A DNA stretch of 64,000 bases from Rhizobium sp. L43. Lineage in GTDB: Bacteria; Pseudomonadota; Alphaproteobacteria; Rhizobiales; Rhizobiaceae. The stretch spans positions 1-64,000 of the forward strand of contig NZ_NWSQ01000022.1 of NCBI RefSeq assembly GCF_002531725.1. The letters run 5' to 3'. Position 1 is the first letter of the stretch. Every line of letters starts with the position of its first letter. The position numbers were made by a program, and so were the translations under genes. The notes beneath the pieces are model-generated. The model made no database searches, was not told the DNA's origin, and saw only the letters and a program-made list of their open reading frames with translations. Below are positions 24,924 through 32,895 of this stretch, piece by piece.

Positions 24924-27686
24924 ATGTCCCATATCGATCTCAATCGTCTGATAAGAACGCTTGAGCCCAATCTACGTGTCGGTCTTGAGACAGCGGCTTC
25001 ACTTGCTGTGCGTCACCAGCACGCCGTTGTGGACATCGCCCATTGGCTTCGCTCCCTTGTTGATATTGCGGGCTTTTCCGCCGTTTTCGAAGAGCTCGGG
25101 ACCTCCTCCGCGACGCTGCGAACCGAGCTCGACGCGGCAATCGCCGACATCCCGCGCCAGGATGGCGCCTCGCTGGCGCTCTCCCCTAATCTGCTTGCCC
25201 TTGGGAGGGAATCCTTTCTGGTTGCATCGCTGCAATGCGGGCGCAATATCGTGCTTCTCGCCGATCTGCTTGCCGCCCTGCTGAGCGATCCGGCATTGCG
25301 GGCCCTTATCCGCGGCATCGCCCCGTCGCTGCGCAATCTCGACAGAGCAAAGCTCGACAGATTGCTGGAGGCGGAAGCGCCCGGTCCGTCGGAGGAGCTT
25401 TCCGTGTCGGCCGCCTCGGCGGGAGACAATGAATTCCTGCGGCTCTACACCCGCGACATGACGGCGGACGCCCGCGCGGGGCGCACCGATCCGGTCATCG
25501 GCCGCGATCGCGAGCTGCGGCAGGTGATCGATATCCTGATGCGCCGGCGGCAGAACAATCCGATCCTTGTCGGCGAGGCAGGCGTCGGCAAGACCGCGGT
25601 GGCCGAAGCCCTCGCCCTGGAGATCGCCGGCGGCAATGTGCCGGCCCGCTTGAAGGGCGTGAAACTGCTGCTGCTGGATCTCAGCCTGCTGCAGGCAGGC
25701 GCCGGCGTCAAAGGCGAGTTCGAGAGGCGGCTGCATGGCGTGGTCGATGCGGTGAAGACCTCCCCGCAGCCGATCATCCTGTTCATAGACGAGGCGCACG
25801 GGCTGATCGGTGCCGGCGGACAGGCAGGGCAGGGCGATGCCGCCAATATTCTGAAGCCGGCTTTGGCGCGGGGAGAGCTGCGCACGATCGCGGCGACGAC
25901 CTGGGGCGAATACAAGCGCTTCATCGAAAAGGACGCCGCGCTCACCCGCCGCTTCCAGACGGTGCATGTCCGTGAGCCGGACGAGGAAGCCGCGATCCGC
26001 ATGCTGCGCGGTGTGGCGGAAGGCCTGAAAACCCATCACAAGGTCCGCATCCGCGACGAGGCGATCGTCGCTGCCGTCCGGCTTTCGGCGCGATATCTGC
26101 CGGACCGGCAGCTTCCCGACAAGGCGATCAGCCTGATCGACACGGCCGCCGCCGCCGTGGCGCTGGCGCGCCACACGACGCCGGAGGCGCTGAAGCTGCT
26201 GACCGACGAGCGCGATCTTCTGGAAACCGAGGCGAACTGGCTCGCCCGCGAACCGGAGACTCCGGAAAAGCGCGCCCGGCTTGGCGAAATCGCTGCGAAG
26301 CAGCAGGAGATCGTTTTCGAGATCGAGGCGTTGCGGTCGAAATTCGACGAAGAAAACCGGCTCGTCCGCGAGGCCGACCGGCTGGAGGAGTTTTTCTCGC
26401 CCGACGACGCAATCGTCCCGCTGGCGCCGGCCGACAATGCGGGCGACGGCACGAATGTGGCGCCTTTCCCACCACAGACCATGACGGCCGAGAGCGCCCG
26501 CGCGGCCCTTGCCGCGACGGAGCGGAGCCTGGCGGCGGTGGCGGATCAAACACCGCTCCTGCCGCGCGTCGTCGACAAGGAGATCGTTGCCGCCGTCGTT
26601 GCCCGCTGGACCGGAATTCCCCTGGGCAAGCTGCTTGCCGACCAGATCGAGACCGTCAAGACGCTCGATATCAGGCTGAAGGAGAGGGTGCTTGGCCAGG
26701 ACGCGGCGATCGAGCGGATCGCTTCGGCCATGCGGGCGGCCCGCGCCGGGCTTTCCGATCCGCGCCGGCCGCCGGCCGTTTTCCTGCTGGTCGGCATGTC
26801 CGGCACCGGCAAGACCGAAACGGCGCTGTCGCTCGCCGACATGCTCTATGGCGGCAGCCGCTACCTCACGACCATCAACATGTCCGAGTTCAAGGAGGAG
26901 CATAAGATTTCCATGCTCCTCGGTTCGCCCCCCGGTTATGTCGGTTATGGCGAAGGCGGCGTGCTCACCGAGGCGGTGAGGCGCAGGCCCTACGGCGTGC
27001 TGCTGCTCGACGAGATCGACAAGGCGCATCCGGGTGTCCAGGAAATCTTCTACCAGGTGTTCGACAAGGGAACGCTGCGTGACGGCGAAGGCCGGGACAT
27101 CGATTTCAAGAACACCACCATCGTCATGACGGCGAATACCGGTTCGGAGATGATCGCGGCCCTTGCCGCCGATCCCGACACGATGCCCGGACCGGATGCA
27201 CTCGAAGCGCTGCTGCTGCCGGAATTGCAGAAGCATTTCAAGCCGGCCTTCCTTGGCCGCACGACGGTGCTGCCCTTCATGCCGCTCGGCACCGAGACGC
27301 TGTCCGGCATCGTCGACATCCAGATCGGCCGTATCCGCGAGCGGGTTGCCGCCACTTACGGGACGACGCTTTCGCTGTCGCCGGAAGCCCGCGACGCGCT
27401 GATTTCGCGGGCGCGCACCAGCGAGATGGGCGCCCGCGCGATCGAGGTGATGATCGCCCGCGACCTCTTGCCCGATCTTTCGACATTTTTCCTCGATGCC
27501 GTCGCAACGGGCAAGAAAATTACGGGGATTGCCATCGGCTACGATGGCCACCGCTTCGGCCTTGATGCCGAAGAGGCTGCCCCGCAGGAATTCGACACGC
27601 CGGGGGAAAACCGGTTGTCGGATGAAGTAACCCCGAGCCGCAAGCGCACTCGGGGAGCAGGAAGAAGAAAGGCTACTACGCCTTAG
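24924..27686 (+). CDS. clpV: ClpV T6SS AAA+ ATPase (TssH)
   Basis: This is a 920-residue ClpB-type protein with an N-domain, two AAA+ modules (Walker A GEAGVGKT near residue 218 and GMSGTGKTE near residue 630; Walker B IILFIDEAH and VLLLDEIDK) and a middle coiled coil. It disassembles the contracted TssBC sheath. AGGA precedes the ATG. The C-terminal tail (about 25 residues, SRKRTRGAGRRKATTP) is basic. It heads the plus-strand operon that continues with hcp 41 bases later. Confidence 0.96.
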   Translation: MSHIDLNRLIRTLEPNLRVGLETAASLAVRHQHAVVDIAHWLRSLVDIAGFSAVFEELGTSSATLRTELDAAIADIPRQDGASLALSPNLLALGRESFLVASLQCGRNIVLLADLLAALLSDPALRALIRGIAPSLRNLDRAKLDRLLEAEAPGPSEELSVSAASAGDNEFLRLYTRDMTADARAGRTDPVIGRDRELRQVIDILMRRRQNNPILVGEAGVGKTAVAEALALEIAGGNVPARLKGVKLLLLDLSLLQAGAGVKGEFERRLHGVVDAVKTSPQPIILFIDEAHGLIGAGGQAGQGDAANILKPALARGELRTIAATTWGEYKRFIEKDAALTRRFQTVHVREPDEEAAIRMLRGVAEGLKTHHKVRIRDEAIVAAVRLSARYLPDRQLPDKAISLIDTAAAAVALARHTTPEALKLLTDERDLLETEANWLAREPETPEKRARLGEIAAKQQEIVFEIEALRSKFDEENRLVREADRLEEFFSPDDAIVPLAPADNAGDGTNVAPFPPQTMTAESARAALAATERSLAAVADQTPLLPRVVDKEIVAAVVARWTGIPLGKLLADQIETVKTLDIRLKERVLGQDAAIERIASAMRAARAGLSDPRRPPAVFLLVGMSGTGKTETALSLADMLYGGSRYLTTINMSEFKEEHKISMLLGSPPGYVGYGEGGVLTEAVRRRPYGVLLLDEIDKAHPGVQEIFYQVFDKGTLRDGEGRDIDFKNTTIVMTANTGSEMIAALAADPDTMPGPDALEALLLPELQKHFKPAFLGRTTVLPFMPLGTETLSGIVDIQIGRIRERVAATYGTTLSLSPEARDALISRARTSEMGARAIEVMIARDLLPDLSTFFLDAVATGKKITGIAIGYDGHRFGLDAEEAAPQEFDTPGENRLSDEVTPSRKRTRGAGRRKATTP

Positions 27687-27727
27687 ACGCAACTAGGCAC
27701 TCAACCGCCAACAGGAGAGCTGACAGC

Positions 27728-28204
27728 ATGCCGATTTATCTTCAGATCGACGGTATCCAAGGGGATGCTACCCACGAACAGCATCGCAAGTGGATGGACA
27801 TCGAAGCCATTCACTGGAACGTCGCCCGCAACATGAACACCTCCGCTGGTTCGGCGGCAAACCGCGAAGCTTCCGAGCCGACCGTTTCGGAAGTGATCCT
27901 CACCAAGGTCAGCGACTCCTCGTCGACCAAGCTTTTCCAGGAGGCCTGCTCGGGCCGCACCGGCAAGCGCTCCGTCATCCACCTCGTCACCACGGGCAAT
28001 CCCGGCGACACCTATATCGAGTATTCGCTCGAGAACACGCTGATCGCCAGCTACTCGATCGATTCCAATGGCGACCGCCCGGTCGAGACGATCAAGCTGA
28101 ACTTCACCAAGATGGAAGTGAAGTACACGCCTTACGACGACAAGCACTCGCCGCAGTCGCCGATGATCGCCTCTTACGATCTGGCCACCACCAAGGCTGC
28201 TTGA
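27728..28204 (+). CDS. hcp: Hcp, T6SS inner-tube protein
   Basis: The 158-residue product has the Hcp family features MPIYLQIDGIQGDATHE and HWNVARNM (beta-barrel start) and FTKMEVKYTPYD near the end. Hexameric rings of Hcp form the expelled tube. It has a strong Shine-Dalgarno (AGGAGAG). A stable hairpin starts 17 bases after the stop and may protect or enrich the hcp transcript relative to the downstream cargo genes. Confidence 0.96.
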   Translation: MPIYLQIDGIQGDATHEQHRKWMDIEAIHWNVARNMNTSAGSAANREASEPTVSEVILTKVSDSSSTKLFQEACSGRTGKRSVIHLVTTGNPGDTYIEYSLENTLIASYSIDSNGDRPVETIKLNFTKMEVKYTPYDDKHSPQSPMIASYDLATTKAA

Positions 28205-28220
28205 CGCTTCACGACATCGG

Positions 28221-28246
28221 CAATGCCAGCCTTGCTGCTGGCATTG
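28221..28246 (+). terminator. Hairpin downstream of hcp
   Basis: CAATGCCAGC (28221-28230) and GCTGGCATTG (28237-28246) form a perfect ten-base stem with a six-base loop. No U-run follows, only CGTCCC, so it is more likely a partial terminator or an mRNA 3'-end stabiliser than a full stop. The next gene starts about 40-65 bases downstream in the same direction. Confidence 0.55.
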
Positions 28247-28309
28247 TCGTCCCATGTTCTCTCGTCTCCCCAAGGAAGGCGATTGAACAGGCTGTTTGCG
28301 CTTTGGACA

Positions 28310-29398
28310 ATGGAGATGATCGTGTCGGCTGCAACTGAGCGTTTGAACGATATTCTGGTAGAACTGCCCAAGTACAAGTCCCAATGGGAGACGAATATCT
28401 CTAGTCCCTATGTGCGGGCCTACGATCTCGCCATCGACAATTTCCAGAAGACCACAAAGGCCCAGGAAGCCCGCGACCGCATGCTGGCCGAGCTTTTCGT
28501 GTTGTCCGCGTCGATCTTGACCGGCAGCATCATGATGGCTGCCTTCGCGACGACTTCGTTGCGTGTGCTGGCGGGCCGCGCCGCGCTGAACGTGATCTGC
28601 AACAATAATCTCAACCGCACCTTTGGCGTCATGCACGCCGCCACCAACAGCAAGGCGGTGATGTTTGCGCTTGGCGGCATCCTCGACGAAGCCAAGAAGC
28701 TTGCCAACAAGCAGGTGACGAGCGCTGCGGAAAAACTCACGAGCAGCGCGCCGATCGCGTCCGCCCCGACCGCCCTGAATTTCAAGACACGGATCGATGA
28801 TTTCATCGCCATCAACCACGTCTGCGTGCACGAATTCATCAGGGGCGTGCAGCAGGACAACTCGATCAGCGAAGCCAGCAAATCGAGGCTTGCCGATCTG
28901 GTCGGTCAGACGCCGTTCTGCAATCCGCCCGAAAGCCGGCGCGTCGATGAAAACCGGCTGTCCCAGAAGATGGAGCTCTTGTTCTACATGAGCGCGGTTC
29001 TGGATTCCGACAAGCTCGTGACCTATGTGCCGTCCACCGGCGGAACAGCCGGCGGCATCGGCCGCGACATCGAATACAGCAAGAAGGCTATTCCGCAGCT
29101 GCCTTCGGCATCGGACTATCCAAAGTCCATTTCGCCGCGTTTCACCGGCCGGCCTTTCCAGCCCTACGATCCCGGTCAGCGTGTCGAATACGACAATGTC
29201 GGATCGGTCGTGCGCGATCGCATCAATACGCTCAGCCGTCTCACCGGCAATTCGTCCTTCTATCCCGAGCAGAACTTTGCCGAAAAGCTGTTGATCGATC
29301 CGACTGGCGGCGCCCAGATGGCGAAGGCGGAGCAGATCATCAACCGCCTTTCCACCGATGCGCGGCCCAGGCAGCTCACCGATGTCAGGATGATCTGA
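28310..29398 (+). CDS. Uncharacterised protein in the T6SS cargo operon
   Basis: The start is uncertain: ATG 28310 (362 residues), ATG 28316, or a TTG at 28283 that has the best Shine-Dalgarno (AAGGAAGG). One clear hydrophobic stretch lies at about residues 65-100 (LFVLSASILTGSIMMAAF). The remainder is soluble-looking, with helical, charged segments and a Pro/Tyr-rich late part (FTGRPFQPYDPGQRVEY). I recognise no known toxin motif. Its place directly after hcp and before an exported protein and vgrG suggests an effector or T6SS accessory protein; in Agrobacterium the equivalent slot holds an amidase effector/immunity pair, but no amidase motif is seen here. Confidence 0.75.
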   Translation: MEMIVSAATERLNDILVELPKYKSQWETNISSPYVRAYDLAIDNFQKTTKAQEARDRMLAELFVLSASILTGSIMMAAFATTSLRVLAGRAALNVICNNNLNRTFGVMHAATNSKAVMFALGGILDEAKKLANKQVTSAAEKLTSSAPIASAPTALNFKTRIDDFIAINHVCVHEFIRGVQQDNSISEASKSRLADLVGQTPFCNPPESRRVDENRLSQKMELLFYMSAVLDSDKLVTYVPSTGGTAGGIGRDIEYSKKAIPQLPSASDYPKSISPRFTGRPFQPYDPGQRVEYDNVGSVVRDRINTLSRLTGNSSFYPEQNFAEKLLIDPTGGAQMAKAEQIINRLSTDARPRQLTDVRMI

Positions 29399-29408
29399 GG
29401 CGGTGCCG

Positions 29409-30335
29409 ATGCGGTTGACTGACGTCTTGAAGCGTGGATTGATGGGTCGCATGCGATGGCTGGTGATCCCGGCGGCCGCCGCCTGCGTTCTGGCAGCGAC
29501 TGCTGCCGGCACAACAGGCGCATCCGGTTCCGTCGATCAATCCCTGCTTCAAATCGAGCAGGTAGGAGCGCGCCTTTCCAGAACGCCTGCCGCCGTCGAA
29601 AATGTCGCCAAGGCCGCGTCCGATCGCGGCATTTCCGAGGCTTCGCAAGTGCAGCCGCTGCTCGAAACGGCCGCACGGTCTTCCTTCAAAACCGACAGCA
29701 TGGCTGCCGAGATATCGAAGGCCGTGGCAAACGCCGGCGACGATGGCGTCGATCCGAAACCTCTCGCCAAAGCGGCGACGGCATTGGAAGAGGGGCAGGC
29801 AAAGATTGCGCGGATGACCGAAGCGCAGGATCAGACGGCGGCGAAGGATATTGAGACGCGTCTTGCCGACCCGGACAATGGTCCGCGCATCAGCCAGCTC
29901 GCCAATCTGATGGCCGGCCCGGATCTTGCTGTCGAAGCCGCCTTCACCTCGCAGCTCATGTATCTCTCCCTCGAGGCTCTTTCCAATTCCGATACCGAAG
30001 AACTGGCGTCCGCTTCGCAAGGCAAGCTGCAGTCCCAAATGCCGAACGTGATCTCGGCGCTGCGCTCCCGAAACGAGAACGAGAAGCCGATTCCCAAGGA
30101 TACGGCGCGAGCGAACGAGAAGGCACAGCTTACCTTTGCGCTCGCCACCCTGTCGGCGCAGGACTTGTCGGTGCTCTCGGATTTCTACGGGAGTCCGGGC
30201 GGAAAGGCCAAGCGCGACGCGTTGGTCGAAAGTTACAGGCAGGTGTCCGATCGGGCGAATACCGAAATGCTGGGGCAGTATTTCTCGGCACTGGCGGATT
30301 ACCTCAAAACCCATCCTCGGCCGCAACAGCAGTAG
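29409..30335 (+). CDS. Exported protein, possibly DUF2059-like, in the T6SS cargo operon
   Basis: The start is the ATG at 29409 with GAGG eight bases upstream (308 residues; a GTG at 29403 is possible). An N-terminal signal or anchor (RWLVIPAAAACVLAATAAG) directs it to the envelope. The rest is helical. The C-terminal third (LSAQDLSVLSDFYGSPGGKAKRD, quoted in part as LSVLSDFYGSPGGKA) resembles DUF2059 proteins. Ten bases separate it from the preceding gene. A periplasmic location would suit an immunity protein against a periplasm-acting effector, but this is inference. Confidence 0.72.
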   Translation: MRLTDVLKRGLMGRMRWLVIPAAAACVLAATAAGTTGASGSVDQSLLQIEQVGARLSRTPAAVENVAKAASDRGISEASQVQPLLETAARSSFKTDSMAAEISKAVANAGDDGVDPKPLAKAATALEEGQAKIARMTEAQDQTAAKDIETRLADPDNGPRISQLANLMAGPDLAVEAAFTSQLMYLSLEALSNSDTEELASASQGKLQSQMPNVISALRSRNENEKPIPKDTARANEKAQLTFALATLSAQDLSVLSDFYGSPGGKAKRDALVESYRQVSDRANTEMLGQYFSALADYLKTHPRPQQQ

Positions 30336-30365
30336 TAATCGGCTTCCAAGACGGAACGTGATGTT

Positions 30366-32528
30366 ATGGACGATTTGCAATCCCTTGCCGCCGATTTCAT
30401 TCAGGCGAACCGCATTCTGAAGATCGTCTCGCCGCTCGGCGAAGACCAACTTCTGCCCGAGCGGGTTACGATCGAGGAAGGGATTTCTTCGCTCTTCGAG
30501 ATCAAGCTTTCTGCCCGCGCCAAGAAGCCATCCGTCAAGCCGGAGGAACTGATCGGCCGGCTGATGGATGTCTCCGTCGAGGTGCAGCAGGGCGATGGCG
30601 AAGGCGGCGTGCGCCGACCGTTCAACGGCCTCGTGACCGAACTCAACGAGGGCCCGCCGATCACCCGCGGCCTCAGATCCTATTCGATGGTGCTCAGGCC
30701 GCAGATGTGGCTGCTGTCGCGCCGTTCCGACTGCCGCATCTGGATGGACAAGACCGCGGTCGATATCGTTGAGACGCTGTTTTCCGAGCACGGCATCCCG
30801 GCGCCTGACACATCGGGCGTGATCACGCCGCCGCCACCGCAGCATTATTCGGTGCAGTGGAACGAAACCGACCTTGCCTTCCTCACCCGCCGCTTCGAGG
30901 AGGACGGCCTGTTCTATTGGTTCTCGCATGAGGACGGCAAACACAAGCTGCATGTCGCCGACAGCCCCAGATCCTGGCTCGGCCCGTCGCCTTCGGCGCA
31001 GGGCGAAGGGCGAGTGCGCCTGGCCCAGGGCTCGGCCGACCGCAACCACATCACCGAGTGGAGCCGGCGCTATTCCTATGTGCCCGGCCAGCGCGCAGGC
31101 GCCGACTGGAATTTCGAAACGCCGCGCATGGTGCCCGGCACCATGACCCCGTCGCTGGTGCAGATGCCGGAAGCGACCAAGCGCGAACTCTACGAATATC
31201 CAGCCCGCATTTCCTCGGTGGCCGAGGCGGAGCGGGCGGAAAAACTCAGGATGCAGGCCTCCGAAGCCGACCACGACCGGGTCTTCGGCGGCTCCACATC
31301 CCGCATCCTGGAGGCAGGGCGCCGCTTCACCCCCTATGAAGTCGCCCATCCCGACCACGTCTATGAAGAGCACGTGGTGGTCAAGGCGGCCCATACCGTC
31401 GTCGACCGTTCCTACGAGACCAACAGCAACGAGCCGGAATACACCAACACCTTCGAGGCCGTGCCGTCGCGGGTGGCAATGACGCCGCATCGCGAGACGA
31501 AGCGGCCGCGCATCGAGGGCACGCAGGTGGCAATCGTCGCCGGCCCTTCCGGTGAGGAGATCCATCCCGACCAGTACGGCCGCATCAAGCTGTGGTTCCC
31601 CTGGGACCGCAAGGCGAAGAAGGACGGTTCCGACACCTGCTGGGTGCGGGTGGCGCAGAATTGGGCCGGCTCCGCCTGGGGCGGGCAGATCATTCCGCGG
31701 ATCGGCATGGAGGTGATGGTCGCCTTCGTCGACGGCGACCCCGACCGGCCGCTGGTGACAGGCATGGTGCCCAATCCCGCCAATGCGGTGCCTTATACGC
31801 TGCCGGCGAATAAGACCAAGAGTACATTCCGAACCCAAACCCATAAGGGCACCGGCTTCAACGAGATGAGCTTCGAGGACGAGAACGGTCGGGAAGAAAT
31901 CTACATGCATGCGCAGCGGGATCATCGCATTCATGTCGAAAATTCTCGTTCGAAGCGCGTCGATAACAACCAGTCGGAATCGGTCGGCCATAACAAGACG
32001 ATCGAGGTTGGTAACAACCACCACGAAGTGATTGGCGGCAACATGACGCTGATGGTCGGCCCGAACATCCTTCAGAAGGGAGTGACGGCCGCCATGGGTA
32101 TTCTGCGCAGCAAGGTCGGCGACTTGCTCACCGATAAGCTTGGTGCGTTCACAGACAAGCTCGGCTTCCTGTCTGACTCGACCATGGGCGAGGGCAATCT
32201 CGTTATCGGGGTGGCCAAAAACAAGGCCGAGACGGTGATGGTATCTTCCACAGAGATCGTCGGCGCTGCGAAATCGATGACGATCGGCGGCGGATTGCAG
32301 ACGACGGTCGGGGGCATCCGCAACGATTCGACCGCCATCGGCCACTATCAGGAAGTGGGTATGGCCAAGTCCACGGTCGTGGGCAAAACCTACGAGATCG
32401 TGGTCGGCAAGACCAGTGTCAGGATGGAGGCCGACGGGACGGTTCACGTCAAGGGCGAAAACGTGACGATCGAGGCGGGACAGGAACTGGTCCTGAAGGC
32501 TTCGAAAGTCGATATCCGCAGGAGCTGA
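30366..32528 (+). CDS. vgrG: VgrG spike protein
   Basis: This 720-residue protein has the gp27-like N-terminal part, the gp5 OB-fold (IHPDQYGRIKLWFPWDR; GGQIIPRIGMEVMVAFVDGD) and a C-terminal beta-helix region with repeated V/I-G patterns (VGNNHHEVIGGNMTLMVG). It trimerises as the T6SS spike. No fused effector domain follows the beta-helix, so effectors presumably load via the adjacent adaptor or PAAR genes. The next gene starts 4 bases after its stop. Confidence 0.96.
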   Translation: MDDLQSLAADFIQANRILKIVSPLGEDQLLPERVTIEEGISSLFEIKLSARAKKPSVKPEELIGRLMDVSVEVQQGDGEGGVRRPFNGLVTELNEGPPITRGLRSYSMVLRPQMWLLSRRSDCRIWMDKTAVDIVETLFSEHGIPAPDTSGVITPPPPQHYSVQWNETDLAFLTRRFEEDGLFYWFSHEDGKHKLHVADSPRSWLGPSPSAQGEGRVRLAQGSADRNHITEWSRRYSYVPGQRAGADWNFETPRMVPGTMTPSLVQMPEATKRELYEYPARISSVAEAERAEKLRMQASEADHDRVFGGSTSRILEAGRRFTPYEVAHPDHVYEEHVVVKAAHTVVDRSYETNSNEPEYTNTFEAVPSRVAMTPHRETKRPRIEGTQVAIVAGPSGEEIHPDQYGRIKLWFPWDRKAKKDGSDTCWVRVAQNWAGSAWGGQIIPRIGMEVMVAFVDGDPDRPLVTGMVPNPANAVPYTLPANKTKSTFRTQTHKGTGFNEMSFEDENGREEIYMHAQRDHRIHVENSRSKRVDNNQSESVGHNKTIEVGNNHHEVIGGNMTLMVGPNILQKGVTAAMGILRSKVGDLLTDKLGAFTDKLGFLSDSTMGEGNLVIGVAKNKAETVMVSSTEIVGAAKSMTIGGGLQTTVGGIRNDSTAIGHYQEVGMAKSTVVGKTYEIVVGKTSVRMEADGTVHVKGENVTIEAGQELVLKASKVDIRRS

Positions 32529-32532
32529 CGGG

Positions 32533-32895
32533 ATGACCCTCGTAACCTCCGGCGGCTGGATCCCCGAGGCAAACGAACGGCGCACCGTTCGCGATGAAGT
32601 TCGTAGCCGCTTTCAGGGGCGCGTTGGGATCCAACCATTCGGTTCCATGGCCGAATTGTCCTTCAGTCCCGAACAGCAGGTTTCCGTTGTCCAGGGACTG
32701 ATGTCCAAGGCCAATCCGCAGAACTCGGCAGACATTGCTATAGGGCTCGGGGCATTGTCCGCGGCTCTTGGAAGTGTCGGTCTCGGTACCGGCGGCCTGA
32801 TGGCGGCGATTGGAGCGCCGTCGCTCAACTTCGACGAGCTCGTGCCGCAGGAGCTTCAGAAGTGGCATTTTCTTGAGGAAAATGTCGATGGGTAG
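32533..32895 (+). CDS. Small unknown protein between vgrG and the nuclease effector
   Basis: This 120-residue protein starts 4 bases after vgrG and overlaps the effector gene by 14 bases, so it is translationally embedded in the cargo unit. Residues about 66-94 (ADIAIGLGALSAALGSVGLG, then LMAAIG) are hydrophobic and glycine-rich, able to form one or two membrane helices. It matches no chaperone family I know (not DUF4123, DUF1795 or DUF2169). It could be an adaptor, a co-effector or a membrane-helix protector; function is unknown. Confidence 0.7.
   Translation: MTLVTSGGWIPEANERRTVRDEVRSRFQGRVGIQPFGSMAELSFSPEQQVSVVQGLMSKANPQNSADIAIGLGALSAALGSVGLGTGGLMAAIGAPSLNFDELVPQELQKWHFLEENVDG

Noticed and set aside
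24999..27692. 897-residue minus-strand frame opposite clpV
   Set aside because: The plus strand encodes a complete ClpV with all ATPase motifs; the opposite frame is a codon-bias shadow.
28800..28870. Zinc-metalloprotease site in the gene at 28310 (HVCVHEFIRG)
   Set aside because: The HExxH pattern is not completed (HEFIR), so no zincin claim is made.
28310..30335. Tae4/Tai4 amidase-immunity pair by position alone
   Set aside because: No Cys-His amidase motifs could be found in the first protein; only the gene position is similar.
29385..32585. 1066-residue minus-strand frame opposite vgrG and the exported protein
   Set aside because: It runs through three convincing plus-strand genes and has no recognisable domain.
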